Shown here piece after piece: positions 34,688 to 43,855 of a DNA stretch of 64,000 nucleotides. Both the position numbers and the translations under genes were made by a program. Each line of letters opens with the position of its first letter. The stretch's first letter is position 1. Origin of the DNA: GCA-2720975 sp964467985 (GTDB lineage Bacteria > Planctomycetota > UBA1135 > GCA-002686595); assembly GCA_964467985.1 (NCBI GenBank), contig CAYXTP010000002.1:124001-188000 (forward strand). Direction: 5' to 3'. The notes below the pieces were generated by a model that did no database searches, was not told the DNA's origin, and saw only the letters and a program-made list of their open reading frames with translations.

Positions 34688-36072
34688 AGGTGCTACTCGC
34701 GGACGACGAGGTCACGATCTTCGTTACTCTGCGGGACGCATTGGAGGAGGCCGGCCACGAAGTGCTCGGCGCCACCGATACCCGCTCAGCCCTTGAAGCC
34801 CTGGAGGACCGTGGTCAGGGCACCCCCGAGATTGTGATCACGGATATCCGCATGCCGGGTGGAGGGGGGATGGATGTTCTGCGTCGGGCCGTGGAGCTGG
34901 AGCCCGATCGGCCCGTCATTCTCATGACCGGCTACGCGACGGTCGAAGATGCCGTGGATGCCATGCGCTTGGGCGCCGTGGACTACATCCAGAAGCCCTT
35001 CCGCAACGAGACCGTCCTCCAGCGTCTAATGACCTACTCGCGCGTGCGGGATCTTGAGTCAGAAAACGAGGCGCTGCGAGGCCAGCTGGATGCAGGCAGT
35101 GGATTCGCCGATGTGATTGGCGAGTCGGAAGTTATGCGTGCCGTGTTCGAGCGCGTGCGCACCGTTGCCGGCTCCGATGCTACCGCCCTGATCGTCGGCG
35201 AGAGCGGAACGGGGAAAGAGCGCATCGCTCGCGCCCTGCATAATCTCTCGGAACGCAGGGACCATCCCTTTGTGGCCATTTCTTGTGCCGCCCTGCCAGA
35301 GACTCTGCTCGAAGCGGAGCTCTTTGGCCACGAGAAGGGAGCCTTCACCGATGCTCGCAAGGAGCGCAGGGGGCGCTTCGAGCTGGCCGACGGCGGAACC
35401 CTGTTCCTCGACGACGTGGATGACATGCCCCTGCCCACCCAGGTCAAGCTCTTGCGTGTCCTGCAAGAACGGAACTTTGAGCGCGTCGGGGGTGAGCGCA
35501 CCCTGTCTATCGACATTCGCGTCGTTGTGGCCAGTAAGGTCGATCTGCGAGCCCGAGTTCGCGAGGGGCTGTTTCGCGAGGACCTGTTCTATCGTCTCAA
35601 CGTCGTCCCGATTCCCCTGCCGCCCCTTCGCGAACGCAGCGGCGACGTCGCTCTGCTCGCTCAGCACATGCTGGAACGCTACGGGCGTGGACGGGTCTAC
35701 ACCCTGCCCAAGAGCGCCCTGTCCATGCTGGATCGCTACCCGTGGCCGGGGAATGTGCGCGAATTGGAGAACGCGGTGCAACGTGGGATCGTATTGGCTG
35801 GCAAGCGCTCGGAACTGGCGGCTGAAGATCTCCTGCCGCAGGATTCCAGGTGGCGTGGTGCGCTGGAGGTGAACGACGAGGTGCAACCCTTGCGTGAGCT
35901 CTTGCTCGAGACCGAACGCGCGCACATGCAGCGGGCCCTCGAGGCCACCGGCGGGCACCGTGCGCAGGCCGCTTCCCTGCTCGGGATCTCGCGTAAGGCC
36001 CTGTGGGAGAAACTCAAAACCCACGGTCTCGGGCAAGGTGAGGCGGAACCCAGCGAGGACTCGGGTGCGTGA
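34684..36072 (+). CDS. NtrC-family response regulator with altered sigma-54 loop
   Basis: 462 residues with receiver, AAA+ and Fis-type HTH domains. The receiver is intact: acidic pocket ADDE (6-9), phospho-acceptor Asp54 in VITDIRMPG and Lys104. The AAA+ domain has Walker A GESGTGKE (172-179), but the loop that contacts sigma-54 is GAFTDA (219-224) rather than GAFTGA. Walker B is LFLDD, with Asp replacing the usual Glu (LDE). Both changes suggest reduced ATPase-driven sigma-54 activation. It may regulate by DNA binding alone or work with sigma-70. No partner histidine kinase is in the window. Confidence 0.85.
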   Translation: MKVLLADDEVTIFVTLRDALEEAGHEVLGATDTRSALEALEDRGQGTPEIVITDIRMPGGGGMDVLRRAVELEPDRPVILMTGYATVEDAVDAMRLGAVDYIQKPFRNETVLQRLMTYSRVRDLESENEALRGQLDAGSGFADVIGESEVMRAVFERVRTVAGSDATALIVGESGTGKERIARALHNLSERRDHPFVAISCAALPETLLEAELFGHEKGAFTDARKERRGRFELADGGTLFLDDVDDMPLPTQVKLLRVLQERNFERVGGERTLSIDIRVVVASKVDLRARVREGLFREDLFYRLNVVPIPLPPLRERSGDVALLAQHMLERYGRGRVYTLPKSALSMLDRYPWPGNVRELENAVQRGIVLAGKRSELAAEDLLPQDSRWRGALEVNDEVQPLRELLLETERAHMQRALEATGGHRAQAASLLGISRKALWEKLKTHGLGQGEAEPSEDSGA

Positions 36073-36844
36073 GTGGCCCACGATCGATGTTCCCGAGGGG
36101 ACATTGGCTGTAGGGGATCTGCACCTCGATGTGTTCGAGTCCGATGCGCCCCGCCGCTTTCGCGCTTGGTGTGAGAGCCTCCAAGCGCCGCACTTGCTCA
36201 TTCTGGGTGATCTGTTTGAGTTTTGGGTTGGCCGACACCAGGTGGACTTGCCTGGGTCCCGCGAGGTGACGCGTGGCCTGCGCGACCTGTCGGATCGTGA
36301 CGTCGGCGTGGATGTCCTGTGGGGCAATCGCGACTTCCTGTTGGGCCGGCCCTTCGAGCAGGCCAGCGGGGCGCGGGTCTTCCCCCGGGGGGTGCGCTGC
36401 CTGCCTGCGGGCGAGTCGGGCGAGGCCGTTCCCGGGACCCTGTTCATCCACGGGGACGAGTTGTGCAGCGCGGACCGGACCTACCAGCGGATGCGCGCAG
36501 TCTTGCGCTTTGCTCCGCTACGAGCCCTACAGAGTTCATTGCCTCTGGCGCTGCAGCTCCGGATGGCGGGAGCCTTGAGGACTTCCTCGGCCCGTAGCAC
36601 CGCCGCCAAGGCCATGCAGGAGGTGCGCATGGTCACGGAGACCGCAGCCGCCTTGGGTGAGGCCTCCCAATGCCAGACCCTCGTGTGCGGTCACGCTCAT
36701 CAATGGCGTGACGAATCACTCGGCGCCCTGCGCTGGATCGTGCTGGATGCTTGGGGAGGGCCGCGCGATGCGGTGCATCTCTGCGATGGACGGTGGGAGG
36801 GCGTGAGCTCGGGTTGCGAACAGGGGGCCGCTGGCCTGCGTTGA
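36065..36844 (+). CDS. lpxH: UDP-2,3-diacylglucosamine hydrolase-like metallophosphoesterase
   Basis: 259-residue calcineurin-like phosphoesterase, probably the lipid A enzyme that releases lipid X. Metal motifs appear in order: GDLHLD, GDLFEFW, GNRDFLLG, HGDELCS and GHAHQW. GNRDFLLGRPF and HGDELCSADRTYQ are specific to LpxH among phosphoesterases. The GTG at 36065 overlaps the preceding stop by 8 bp and has a GAGGA site upstream. Its presence, with gmhB, implies a lipopolysaccharide outer membrane. Confidence 0.82.
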   Translation: MREWPTIDVPEGTLAVGDLHLDVFESDAPRRFRAWCESLQAPHLLILGDLFEFWVGRHQVDLPGSREVTRGLRDLSDRDVGVDVLWGNRDFLLGRPFEQASGARVFPRGVRCLPAGESGEAVPGTLFIHGDELCSADRTYQRMRAVLRFAPLRALQSSLPLALQLRMAGALRTSSARSTAAKAMQEVRMVTETAAALGEASQCQTLVCGHAHQWRDESLGALRWIVLDAWGGPRDAVHLCDGRWEGVSSGCEQGAAGLR

Positions 36845-36905
36845 CCCCGCAGGCCTCCGCCGTAAACTGCTTGCCCCACCTCCTCTCGGGGGCCACCAGG
36901 ATCCC

Positions 36906-37547
36906 ATGATCATCGCCATCGATGGCCCGGCTGCCTCAGGCAAGAGCACCGTTGCTCGAGCTCTGGCCCGCCATCTGCACCTCACTTTTCTCGACACCGG
37001 AGCCATGTACCGCGCCGTGACCCTGGGGGTCTTGGCTGAGGGACTGGATCCGCGGGATGCCAGTGCATGCACGCACGTGGCGGCGATCACTGAGCTCGCG
37101 TTTGACGACCAAGGACGAGTACTGATCGACGGCCAGCCGGGTGAACCGGCCATTCGCTCGGCAGAGGTTACGGCGGCGGTCTCCAGTGTGGCGGCGCACC
37201 CTGGAGTTCGAGCGGCGATCGTTCCCAAGCAGCAAGCCATCGCCGCGGTACGGGGAGCGGTGGCGGAGGGGCGCGACACGACCACAGTCGTGTTTCCGGC
37301 CGCCGACCACAAATTCTTCCTCATTGCGAGTCCATTGGAGCGCGGTCGACGTCGAGCACTGGAATTGGGAGAACCGGAGCGGGCCGCTGAATATGCCGCC
37401 GAAATCGAGAGCCGAGACCGCATAGATAGCAATCGCGAGCACTCTCCCCTGCGCCAGGCCGAGGACGCGACGCGCGTGGATACCGACGGTTTGAGCCCCG
37501 AGCAGGTCTGCCAACTCCTGCTGCGCCACGTGTCGGACGAGGCCTGA
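36906..37547 (+). CDS. cmk: Cytidylate kinase
   Basis: Phosphorylates CMP and dCMP. The 213-residue protein has the P-loop GPAASGKST, FLDTGAMYRAVT for nucleotide binding, EGRDTTTVVFP where most Cmk proteins read GRDIGTVVFP, and the SRDRIDSNREHSPL lid region. The order cmk-plsC-rpsA is a widespread arrangement, which supports the assignment. It is separated from plsC by 3 bp. Confidence 0.94.
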   Translation: MIIAIDGPAASGKSTVARALARHLHLTFLDTGAMYRAVTLGVLAEGLDPRDASACTHVAAITELAFDDQGRVLIDGQPGEPAIRSAEVTAAVSSVAAHPGVRAAIVPKQQAIAAVRGAVAEGRDTTTVVFPAADHKFFLIASPLERGRRRALELGEPERAAEYAAEIESRDRIDSNREHSPLRQAEDATRVDTDGLSPEQVCQLLLRHVSDEA

Positions 37548-37550
37548 GTC

Positions 37551-38216
37551 GTGCAGGGCGACCCTCCGCTTGTCACGCGCAAGACATGGACCTGGCGGTG
37601 CGCCTTGGCGGTCCTGCGCGTGGGCTATTTCTTGTTTTGGCGCCGGAGCGTCGTGGGGCACCAGCATGTCCCGCGCAGTGGGCCCGTGATTTTGGTCTCC
37701 AACCACCAGTCCTTCCTCGACATTCCACTCATGGCGATTGCTGTCGACCACAGGCACGTGGCCTTTGCGGCGCGCAGGAGTCTGGTCGACAACGCCTTCC
37801 TGCGCTTCGTATTCGCCCGGGTGGGGGTGATCCTGGTGGATCCTGGTCGCGGGGACAGGTCCGTACTGCGGCGCATGATCGAGCATGTGGAGGCCGGCGA
37901 CGCCCTCGGCATCTTCCCGGAGGGCACGCGCAGTGCGGACGGCGAGCTGCTCGAACCCAAGAAGGGCGCCCTGCTGGTGGCCCGCACCACGGGGGCGCCC
38001 ATCATTCCCTGCGCAGTTTCGGGGACCCGTGAGGCGTGGCCCCGGGGGGCGCGCTGGCCCCGCCCGGGAAAAGTCCGCATAGAGTTCGCCGCTGCGGTTG
38101 ACGGATCCCGCCCAGATGCCTTGGATGTAGCCTGGGAGCGGATTGCTTCCATGCTCGCAGAGTCTTCCGAGGCCGCTTCTTCGGCCTCGGATACGTCTAT
38201 TCACAACAACCCCTAG
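37551..38216 (+). CDS. plsC: 1-acyl-sn-glycerol-3-phosphate acyltransferase
   Basis: 221-residue membrane-associated acyltransferase that makes phosphatidate. A hydrophobic N-terminal segment is followed by the NHQSFLD catalytic His-x4-Asp motif and the acceptor-binding FPEGTRS motif, with PIIPCAVSG downstream. It starts with GTG 3 bp after cmk. The last ~20 residues are Ser/Ala-rich and not conserved. It is followed by rpsA after 15 bp. Confidence 0.9.
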   Translation: MQGDPPLVTRKTWTWRCALAVLRVGYFLFWRRSVVGHQHVPRSGPVILVSNHQSFLDIPLMAIAVDHRHVAFAARRSLVDNAFLRFVFARVGVILVDPGRGDRSVLRRMIEHVEAGDALGIFPEGTRSADGELLEPKKGALLVARTTGAPIIPCAVSGTREAWPRGARWPRPGKVRIEFAAAVDGSRPDALDVAWERIASMLAESSEAASSASDTSIHNNP

Positions 38217-38231
38217 ATAGAACCCGGATCG

Positions 38232-40283
38232 ATGGCCCTTACCTCAAGACGAGTCCGACAGTACGAAATGGATCCCGAGGCTCTCGAGCGTCAGCTCGAT
38301 GATGCTTTCTCGGAAATCAGTGTCGAAGAACTCAACAAATCTCTCAACGCGTCCATTTGTGACGTCAAGATCGGCGAAATCGTGATCGCCAAGGTCGACA
38401 CGGTGGATGAACGCACCGGTCTGGTGATCATGGATGTCGGCGGCAAGGCCGAGGGTACGATCCCCTTGGCTGAGTTCGGCGATGAGCTTCCCGCGCCGGG
38501 AGCCGAGTTCGAGGTCTTCTACGAAGGCCTGGATGAGTACGACATGTCTCTGCTCTCCAAGCGCCGGGCCGACCGGCTGCGCGCTTGGGAACGGGTCTCC
38601 ACGGAGTACAACGAGGGCGACGAGATTCAGGGCATCGTGCAGCGCAAAATCAAGGGTGGTCTGCTCGTGGATGTGGAAGGCGTCAACGTCTTCCTGCCGG
38701 CGAGCCAGGTCAACCTGCGGCGCACGCACGATATTTCCGACTTCCTGGGCGAACCCGTCCGCGCGCGCATCATCAAGATCGACCCGGAGCGCATGAACAT
38801 TGTCGTTTCGCGTCGCAAGCTGCTCGAAGAAGAGCGTCAGCGTCTCAAGGAAGACCTGCTCAAGGACATCAAGGAAGGCCAGGTCCGCATGGGCACGGTC
38901 AAGAACATCGCCGACTTCGGCGTGTTCGTCGACCTGGGTGGAATTGACGGCCTGTTGCACATTACGGACATGTCTTGGGGACGCATCTCGCACCCCTCGG
39001 AAATGGTCGAAATGGATCAGGAGATCGAGGTCAAGGTCCTGCGTGTGGACTTCGATCGCGAACGCATCGCCTTGGGCATCAAGCAGAAGACCTCTTCGCC
39101 CTGGGACGGCGTGGAAGAGCGCTATCCCGTCAACAAGCGCATGGACGGCGAGGTGGTCAACATCATGTCCTACGGCGCGTTCGTGAAGCTTGAGGACGGA
39201 ATCGAGGGCCTGGTGCACATCTCCGAGATGTCCTGGACGCGCCGCGTGAACCACCCTTCCGAGATGCTCAACACGGGCGACAAGGTTTCTGTGGTCGTGC
39301 TCGAGTACAACCACGAGAAGCAGGAGATTTCGCTGGGCATGAAGCAGGCCGAATCCAACCCCTGGGACCTGGTGGAGAGCCACTATCCGGTGGGTACGGT
39401 CATTTCGGGCACCGTCCGCAACCTGACGCCCTACGGCGCCTTCGTGGAAATCGAGGAGGGCATCGACGGCCTCTTGCACGTCTCGGATATGAGCTGGACC
39501 AAGAAGGTCAGCCACCCGTCCGAGATGGTGAAGAAGGGCGACGAAATGCAGTGCGTGATCTTGTCCGTGGACAAGGAGAAGAAACGCATCGCGCTGGGAC
39601 GCAAGCAGCTGAGTGCCGACCCGTGGCACGAGCAGATCCCGAACAGCTATCACGTGGGGGACTTGCTCTCGGGTTATGTCACGAAGGTCACCAACTTCGG
39701 TGTCTTCGTGAAGCTCGAAGAGGGTCTTGAGGGCTTGCTGCACATCTCCGAACTCACCGATGATCGCGGTGCCAAGGCCGAGGATCTTCTCTTCCCCGGC
39801 CAGAAGGTCGAGGTGCGCGTGATTCGTGTGGATGTGGAGGATCGCAAGATCGGCTTGTCCTTCGTGCACGCGGACTTCAGCGAGAACGACGAGATCGTGG
39901 CGGCCGCCACGGCTGCTCGGGCGGCGGATGCTGAGCGGGAAGCCGCCGAACCCAGTGATGCGGGTGAAGAGGGGGCCGCGCAAGAAGCATCCTCTGAGGC
40001 TGAAGCAGGGGGAGCGGATACAAGCGCGCAAGAGCCCCCGGCGCCTGCTGCGGACGACGCGCCCGCTAGTGCCGAACAGGCTGGACCCGAAGCCGTCGAG
40101 CAAGTCGCCGCGCCGGAATCGGAGTCGACGGATGAGGCGGCCGAATTGCCCGACGCGCCCGCACCGGAACCGGAAGCTGCAGCCGACGAGGCACCCGCCC
40201 CTGAGCCGCAAGCTGAAACGCCCGCGGTAGACGCAGAGCCTGCCAGCGAAAGCGAAACCGAGGAGAAGCCTGAAGGCGAGTAA
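38232..40283 (+). CDS. rpsA: 30S ribosomal protein S1 with long acidic tail
   Basis: 683 residues with six S1 RNA-binding domains, at roughly 45-110, 130-195, 215-285, 300-370, 388-458 and 475-545. Repeats 3-6 share GVFVDLGGIDGLLHI / GAFVKLEDGIEGLVHISEMSW-like cores. After the last domain come about 125 residues of Glu/Ala/Pro low-complexity sequence with almost no basic residues, giving a strongly acidic disordered tail. E. coli S1 (557 residues) ends soon after its sixth domain. A strong terminator follows 26 bp after the stop. Confidence 0.95.
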   Translation: MALTSRRVRQYEMDPEALERQLDDAFSEISVEELNKSLNASICDVKIGEIVIAKVDTVDERTGLVIMDVGGKAEGTIPLAEFGDELPAPGAEFEVFYEGLDEYDMSLLSKRRADRLRAWERVSTEYNEGDEIQGIVQRKIKGGLLVDVEGVNVFLPASQVNLRRTHDISDFLGEPVRARIIKIDPERMNIVVSRRKLLEEERQRLKEDLLKDIKEGQVRMGTVKNIADFGVFVDLGGIDGLLHITDMSWGRISHPSEMVEMDQEIEVKVLRVDFDRERIALGIKQKTSSPWDGVEERYPVNKRMDGEVVNIMSYGAFVKLEDGIEGLVHISEMSWTRRVNHPSEMLNTGDKVSVVVLEYNHEKQEISLGMKQAESNPWDLVESHYPVGTVISGTVRNLTPYGAFVEIEEGIDGLLHVSDMSWTKKVSHPSEMVKKGDEMQCVILSVDKEKKRIALGRKQLSADPWHEQIPNSYHVGDLLSGYVTKVTNFGVFVKLEEGLEGLLHISELTDDRGAKAEDLLFPGQKVEVRVIRVDVEDRKIGLSFVHADFSENDEIVAAATAARAADAEREAAEPSDAGEEGAAQEASSEAEAGGADTSAQEPPAPAADDAPASAEQAGPEAVEQVAAPESESTDEAAELPDAPAPEPEAAADEAPAPEPQAETPAVDAEPASESETEEKPEGE

Positions 40284-40309
40284 CATCGCCAAGATCTCGG
40301 GTTAGTACA

Positions 40310-40339
40310 CGGAGGGGGCTGACTGCCCCCTCCGTTTTT
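40310..40339 (+). terminator. Rho-independent terminator after rpsA
   Basis: A perfect 10-bp stem, CGGAGGGGGC and GCCCCCTCCG, encloses the loop TGACT and is followed directly by TTTTT. It ends the cmk-plsC-rpsA transcript. Confidence 0.93.
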
Positions 40340-40369
40340 GTTTGCCCCTTGGGTCCTGCCCTCCCACTC

Positions 40370-41398
40370 ATGGCACATTCACCCCCGCGTCGAGATTCGC
40401 TACCCGCCGTCTGCCTTGCGCTGGCACTGAGCCTGTGGGCTGGATGCATGGGTTCCTGCGCAGGGCCGGGTGCACCGGAGGAGACCCAAGGCCTGAGCTT
40501 TACCGGGATTCCGGCCTCCTACATGCCCGCCTTCGAAGGGCTGAAGGCAGCACTTGAAGCCGGTGAGGATGACACAGCCAGAGGCATTGCAGCCCAGATC
40601 CGCCGTAGGTTGTCGCTCGACGGTGCAACTCGGGCACAGGTTGAGGACCTCCTCGTTGGATTCGAGCGAGTTCTCCAGGGCCGCAAGCTGATCTCGGGCA
40701 TGGAGCTGTGGTTGGAACTGGTGCCCCAAGCGGATTCTCATATGGCCGCCATACGGTTCCACGGCCGCTCTGGACACTCAGCCGCCGTGACCCTGCGCCC
40801 CGGCGCGGCCAGTTTGGAACACCAACGCCGGACCCTGCTGCCCGATGGTCGCAGCCACGTTTTCTACAAGACCCATCCCCTGGAAGAGATGTTACCCGTG
40901 GAGTTGGATCAAGAGTCCGGAGTTGGCCTGCAGCTGCATGAGTACGACCGACGGATTCCCACAGGGGCCCTGGCTGTCAACGATCGGTGGGTGCTGCGCC
41001 TGCGCTCGGGCAGTGTCACGGCCAATGGGGTGCGCTTCCCGGCGATGAAGTTGGCGGTCCAATCGGCTCAGCGCGTGGAGCTCGCGCCTGTCATTCCCAA
41101 CGGGTCGGTGGACCCTGCTGTACTCGTCAAGGCCGCGGAGGTCTTCGACACGCCCCTGCCCGCGTTGCTCGAGCGCACGGCCCGGATTCTGCCCAAAGAT
41201 CGGGAAGCCGCTCTCGACGGGCTGACGCCCCTGGTCGAGACCTGGACCCCTGAGCAGATTGTGCGCTTGGTTCCCAGCCTGCGCTGGCTCGCGGGGAATC
41301 CGGATCTTGGAGGTGATCCGCTCGTCTGGCGCGATTGGTTGAGGGCTCGGTCTGCGCGGCGCACGCAGACAGGCACGCTGGACATTTCCGACTCCTAA
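40370..41398 (+). CDS. Putative lipoprotein of unknown function
   Basis: 342 residues, not recognised. The ATG at 40370 gives an N-terminal signal with a hydrophobic core ending LWAGC near residue 26, a plausible lipobox; a second Cys follows at residue 30. The middle is beta-rich (AAIRFHGRSGHSAAVTLRPGAASLEHQRRTLLPDG). The last 80 residues are helical. It lies just after the rpsA terminator and 15 bp before tyrS, so it may be transcribed with tyrS. Confidence 0.6.
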   Translation: MAHSPPRRDSLPAVCLALALSLWAGCMGSCAGPGAPEETQGLSFTGIPASYMPAFEGLKAALEAGEDDTARGIAAQIRRRLSLDGATRAQVEDLLVGFERVLQGRKLISGMELWLELVPQADSHMAAIRFHGRSGHSAAVTLRPGAASLEHQRRTLLPDGRSHVFYKTHPLEEMLPVELDQESGVGLQLHEYDRRIPTGALAVNDRWVLRLRSGSVTANGVRFPAMKLAVQSAQRVELAPVIPNGSVDPAVLVKAAEVFDTPLPALLERTARILPKDREAALDGLTPLVETWTPEQIVRLVPSLRWLAGNPDLGGDPLVWRDWLRARSARRTQTGTLDISDS

Positions 41399-41413
41399 GG
41401 GCCCAATGGGGGT

Positions 41414-42634
41414 ATGCCTGAGACTCCGACCCTGCATCCCCAAACCGAGACCCACCTGGAGGCCTTCCGGCGCGGCTCCGTCGACTTGATCGAAGAGTCG
41501 GAGTTGGCGGGCCTCATCTCCAGCGCCCTGCACGCCGAGCGTGGATTGCGCGTGAAGTTCGGAATGGACCCCAGCTCCCCGGACTTGCATCTGGGCCATG
41601 CCATTCCGCTCATGGCTCTAAGAGACCTGCAGCTCCTGGGTCACCAGATCGTATTGATCGTGGGGGATGCGACGGCCATGGTCGGGGATCCGTCGGGGCG
41701 CAACAAACTACGGCCCGTGCTGACGCGCGAGCAGGTGGAGGCCAACCTCGTGACCTACACCGATCAGGCGGCGCGTGTCCTGGATATGGAGAAGACCGAG
41801 GTGCGACGCAATTCGGAGTGGTTTGACGCCATGCGCTTCGACGATCTGTTGCAGCTGACGACGCGCATGACAGTCTCCCAGATGCTCGAACGGGATCTAT
41901 TTCGCCGGCGCCTGGATCAATCCGAACCCATCGGCATCAACGAGTTCCTGTACCCCTTGATGCAGGGTTGGGACTCGGTGGCGATCGACTGTGATGTCGA
42001 GTTCGGTGGTACAGATCAGCTGTTCAACTTGCTCGTGGGTCGACGCCTGCAGGAGCAGGAGGGGCAGCGTGCCCAATGCGTCCGGACTCATCCGCTGATC
42101 GACGGTTTGGACGGCCGCAAGATGAGCAAGTCCTACGGCAACGCGCTAGGGCTCTTGGACAGCGCCAGGGACATGACCTTCGGCGTGATGCGGCTGGATG
42201 ACCCGTTGATGGAGACTTGGTTTACACATCTGACGCGGGTTCCGGTGGACGAAGTCGCGAGCCTACTTGCGGGCCACCCGCGCCAGGCCAAGGCGCGTCT
42301 TGCCTTCGAGATTACGACCTTCTTCCACGGCGAGGAGCAGGCCCAAGCGGCCGCAGAGGCTTTCGATCGCGAAGTGCGTGACAAGGCCTTGCCCGCAGAT
42401 TTGCCCGAGATGGCCTGGTCCCAGGAATGGGGTGAGCAGCTTGCGCTTCCCAACCTGATCGCGAATCTGAGTCTAGCGCCGTCGACATCGGAAGCTCGAC
42501 GCCTGATTCAGCAGGGCGCCGTGCGCTTGGACGGCAATGTATTCGCGGACCCCAAGTGCCTTGTGGACCGTAGCGCCGCGCCCATTCTGGTGCAGGTCGG
42601 CAAGAAGCGCTTCGCTAGGGTGCTGGCCGACTAG
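41414..42634 (+). CDS. tyrS: Tyrosyl-tRNA synthetase
   Basis: Class I aminoacyl-tRNA synthetase of 406 residues. The HIGH-type motif is HLGHA in MDPSSPDLHLGHA, the KMSKS motif is GRKMSKSYGN, and a C-terminal S4 RNA-binding domain (SEARRLIQQGAVRLDGN) is present. The arrangement matches the bacterial TyrS subclass with the literal KMSKS sequence. A GGGGGT ribosome-binding site precedes the ATG. It converges on the DUF1573-like gene with only 6 bp between stops. Confidence 0.95.
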   Translation: MPETPTLHPQTETHLEAFRRGSVDLIEESELAGLISSALHAERGLRVKFGMDPSSPDLHLGHAIPLMALRDLQLLGHQIVLIVGDATAMVGDPSGRNKLRPVLTREQVEANLVTYTDQAARVLDMEKTEVRRNSEWFDAMRFDDLLQLTTRMTVSQMLERDLFRRRLDQSEPIGINEFLYPLMQGWDSVAIDCDVEFGGTDQLFNLLVGRRLQEQEGQRAQCVRTHPLIDGLDGRKMSKSYGNALGLLDSARDMTFGVMRLDDPLMETWFTHLTRVPVDEVASLLAGHPRQAKARLAFEITTFFHGEEQAQAAAEAFDREVRDKALPADLPEMAWSQEWGEQLALPNLIANLSLAPSTSEARRLIQQGAVRLDGNVFADPKCLVDRSAAPILVQVGKKRFARVLAD

Positions 42635-42640
42635 GGCCGA

Positions 42641-43771
42641 CTAGCGAACGACGCCCTGCAGAGAGGCGTGCACGGGCTGGCCGTCCTCATCGTCAAGCAG
42701 GCACTCCAGCGTGCTGTGGAACTGCCCGGGGGCCAAACCAGGTGGGGCGAGCAAGTTCAGACTCCAGCGATCGCAGCGGCCCTCATCATCGACGTAACCG
42801 ACGGGTTCAAAGGAGCAGGTCAGCGCACCCGCGTGATCCCCCGTGACCGATGCCTGCCGGATTCGAACCCGCGTTCCGGGGACCAGAGCGCGCAGTTCGG
42901 CCTGGGCTTGCCCCCCATCGGCGAGGGACACCAGGCCGAAGTGGATGGGCTCGGGTCGGATGATGATGTCGGGCACGACTCGTGCCCACACATCCACTAG
43001 CAAGCGGCCAGCGTCGCCCTGGCCGGCCTCATCCGTTGTGGAGAGCAGGATTGTCTCGTGCCGTGTGCCGAGCTCGGTCAGCTGGGGCACGGTGGCCGTT
43101 AGATCCCAGCGCACCTCGCTACCGGCCAGGGTCGGTTGCAGGGTGGCTTCGATACCGCCGGTGGTCTCGAGCACCTCGAGTACCTGGGCAGGCGAATCCA
43201 CATAACCCGCCAAGATCGTGATGCGTTTGGAACCACCATGGCTGAGGGGAATGTCCCCCAGGCGCAATTCAGCGGGGCTCAGGGTGAAGAGCTTCTCTGC
43301 CAGCACGTGAAATTCAAAGGTCAGGAAGGGAGTCCGCTCGGAGTCCGTGCGCACGCGCAAGATACCCAGCTTGTCGGAGTTGGGCCGGATGCTCTTGGTG
43401 TTGACCGCCACCACCATTTCCAGCACCCCGCCGGGTTCAACTCGCAGAATATTTTCGCGCATGGCCAGATCGCCCATGACCGAGGCGCCGCCGTCGGCGG
43501 GTACGGCACGCATGGCCTTGACGCGCGTGCATGTACAGGCGGGGTGCAGCGAAAGCACGGATACGGGATCGGAGTCCGTGTTCAACATGCGAATGGTGCG
43601 CTCCACTTCCTCCCCGAATTTGAGCGTGCCAAAGTCGTGGAAGGTGGGGCGATCCGGGTCGACCGCGTTTTGCACAACCAACCCTAACTGGGGCTTGGAG
43701 CTGCAGGCCGCGAGGATCAACAGGCCCATCGAGAGGGCGATGCGGATTCGCATCAGTCGGGAGTCAGCCAT
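42641..43771 (-). CDS. DUF1573-like lipoprotein
   Basis: 376 residues with a lipoprotein signal ending LILAAC. The mature region starts with PTFHDFGTLKFGEEVERTIRMLN and the Cys pair HPACTCTRV, the hallmark of DUF1573-type domains, which are abundant in Planctomycetota and Bacteroidota. A second immunoglobulin-like domain occupies the C-terminal half (IHFGLVSLADGGQAQAELRAL). The start is uncertain among GTG 43792, ATG 43771 and ATG 43753; all keep the signal peptide. It is probably a periplasmic or surface protein of unknown role. Confidence 0.75.
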   Translation of the reverse strand: MADSRLMRIRIALSMGLLILAACSSKPQLGLVVQNAVDPDRPTFHDFGTLKFGEEVERTIRMLNTDSDPVSVLSLHPACTCTRVKAMRAVPADGGASVMGDLAMRENILRVEPGGVLEMVVAVNTKSIRPNSDKLGILRVRTDSERTPFLTFEFHVLAEKLFTLSPAELRLGDIPLSHGGSKRITILAGYVDSPAQVLEVLETTGGIEATLQPTLAGSEVRWDLTATVPQLTELGTRHETILLSTTDEAGQGDAGRLLVDVWARVVPDIIIRPEPIHFGLVSLADGGQAQAELRALVPGTRVRIRQASVTGDHAGALTCSFEPVGYVDDEGRCDRWSLNLLAPPGLAPGQFHSTLECLLDDEDGQPVHASLQGVVR

Positions 43772-43855
43772 TGTCAGGGGAAGGATGCGCACTATGAGTG
43801 CTACGAACCCTCGAATGAGGGTGGGGATTTGATCGAGACTTGGGGGGTCTACTGC

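Noticed and set aside
38244..40292. A 682-codon open frame on the minus strand opposite rpsA
   Set aside because: It lies fully inside the strongly supported S1 gene and shows no domain. High-GC codon use often leaves the opposite strand open.
42850..42900. A GATTCGAACCC string reminiscent of a tRNA T-arm
   Set aside because: It falls inside the DUF1573-like gene, and no cloverleaf can be drawn around it.
43807..43822. Hairpin ACCCTC-GAAT-GAGGGT after the sulfatase-like gene
   Set aside because: The stem is only 6 bp and no T-run follows, so I do not call a terminator.
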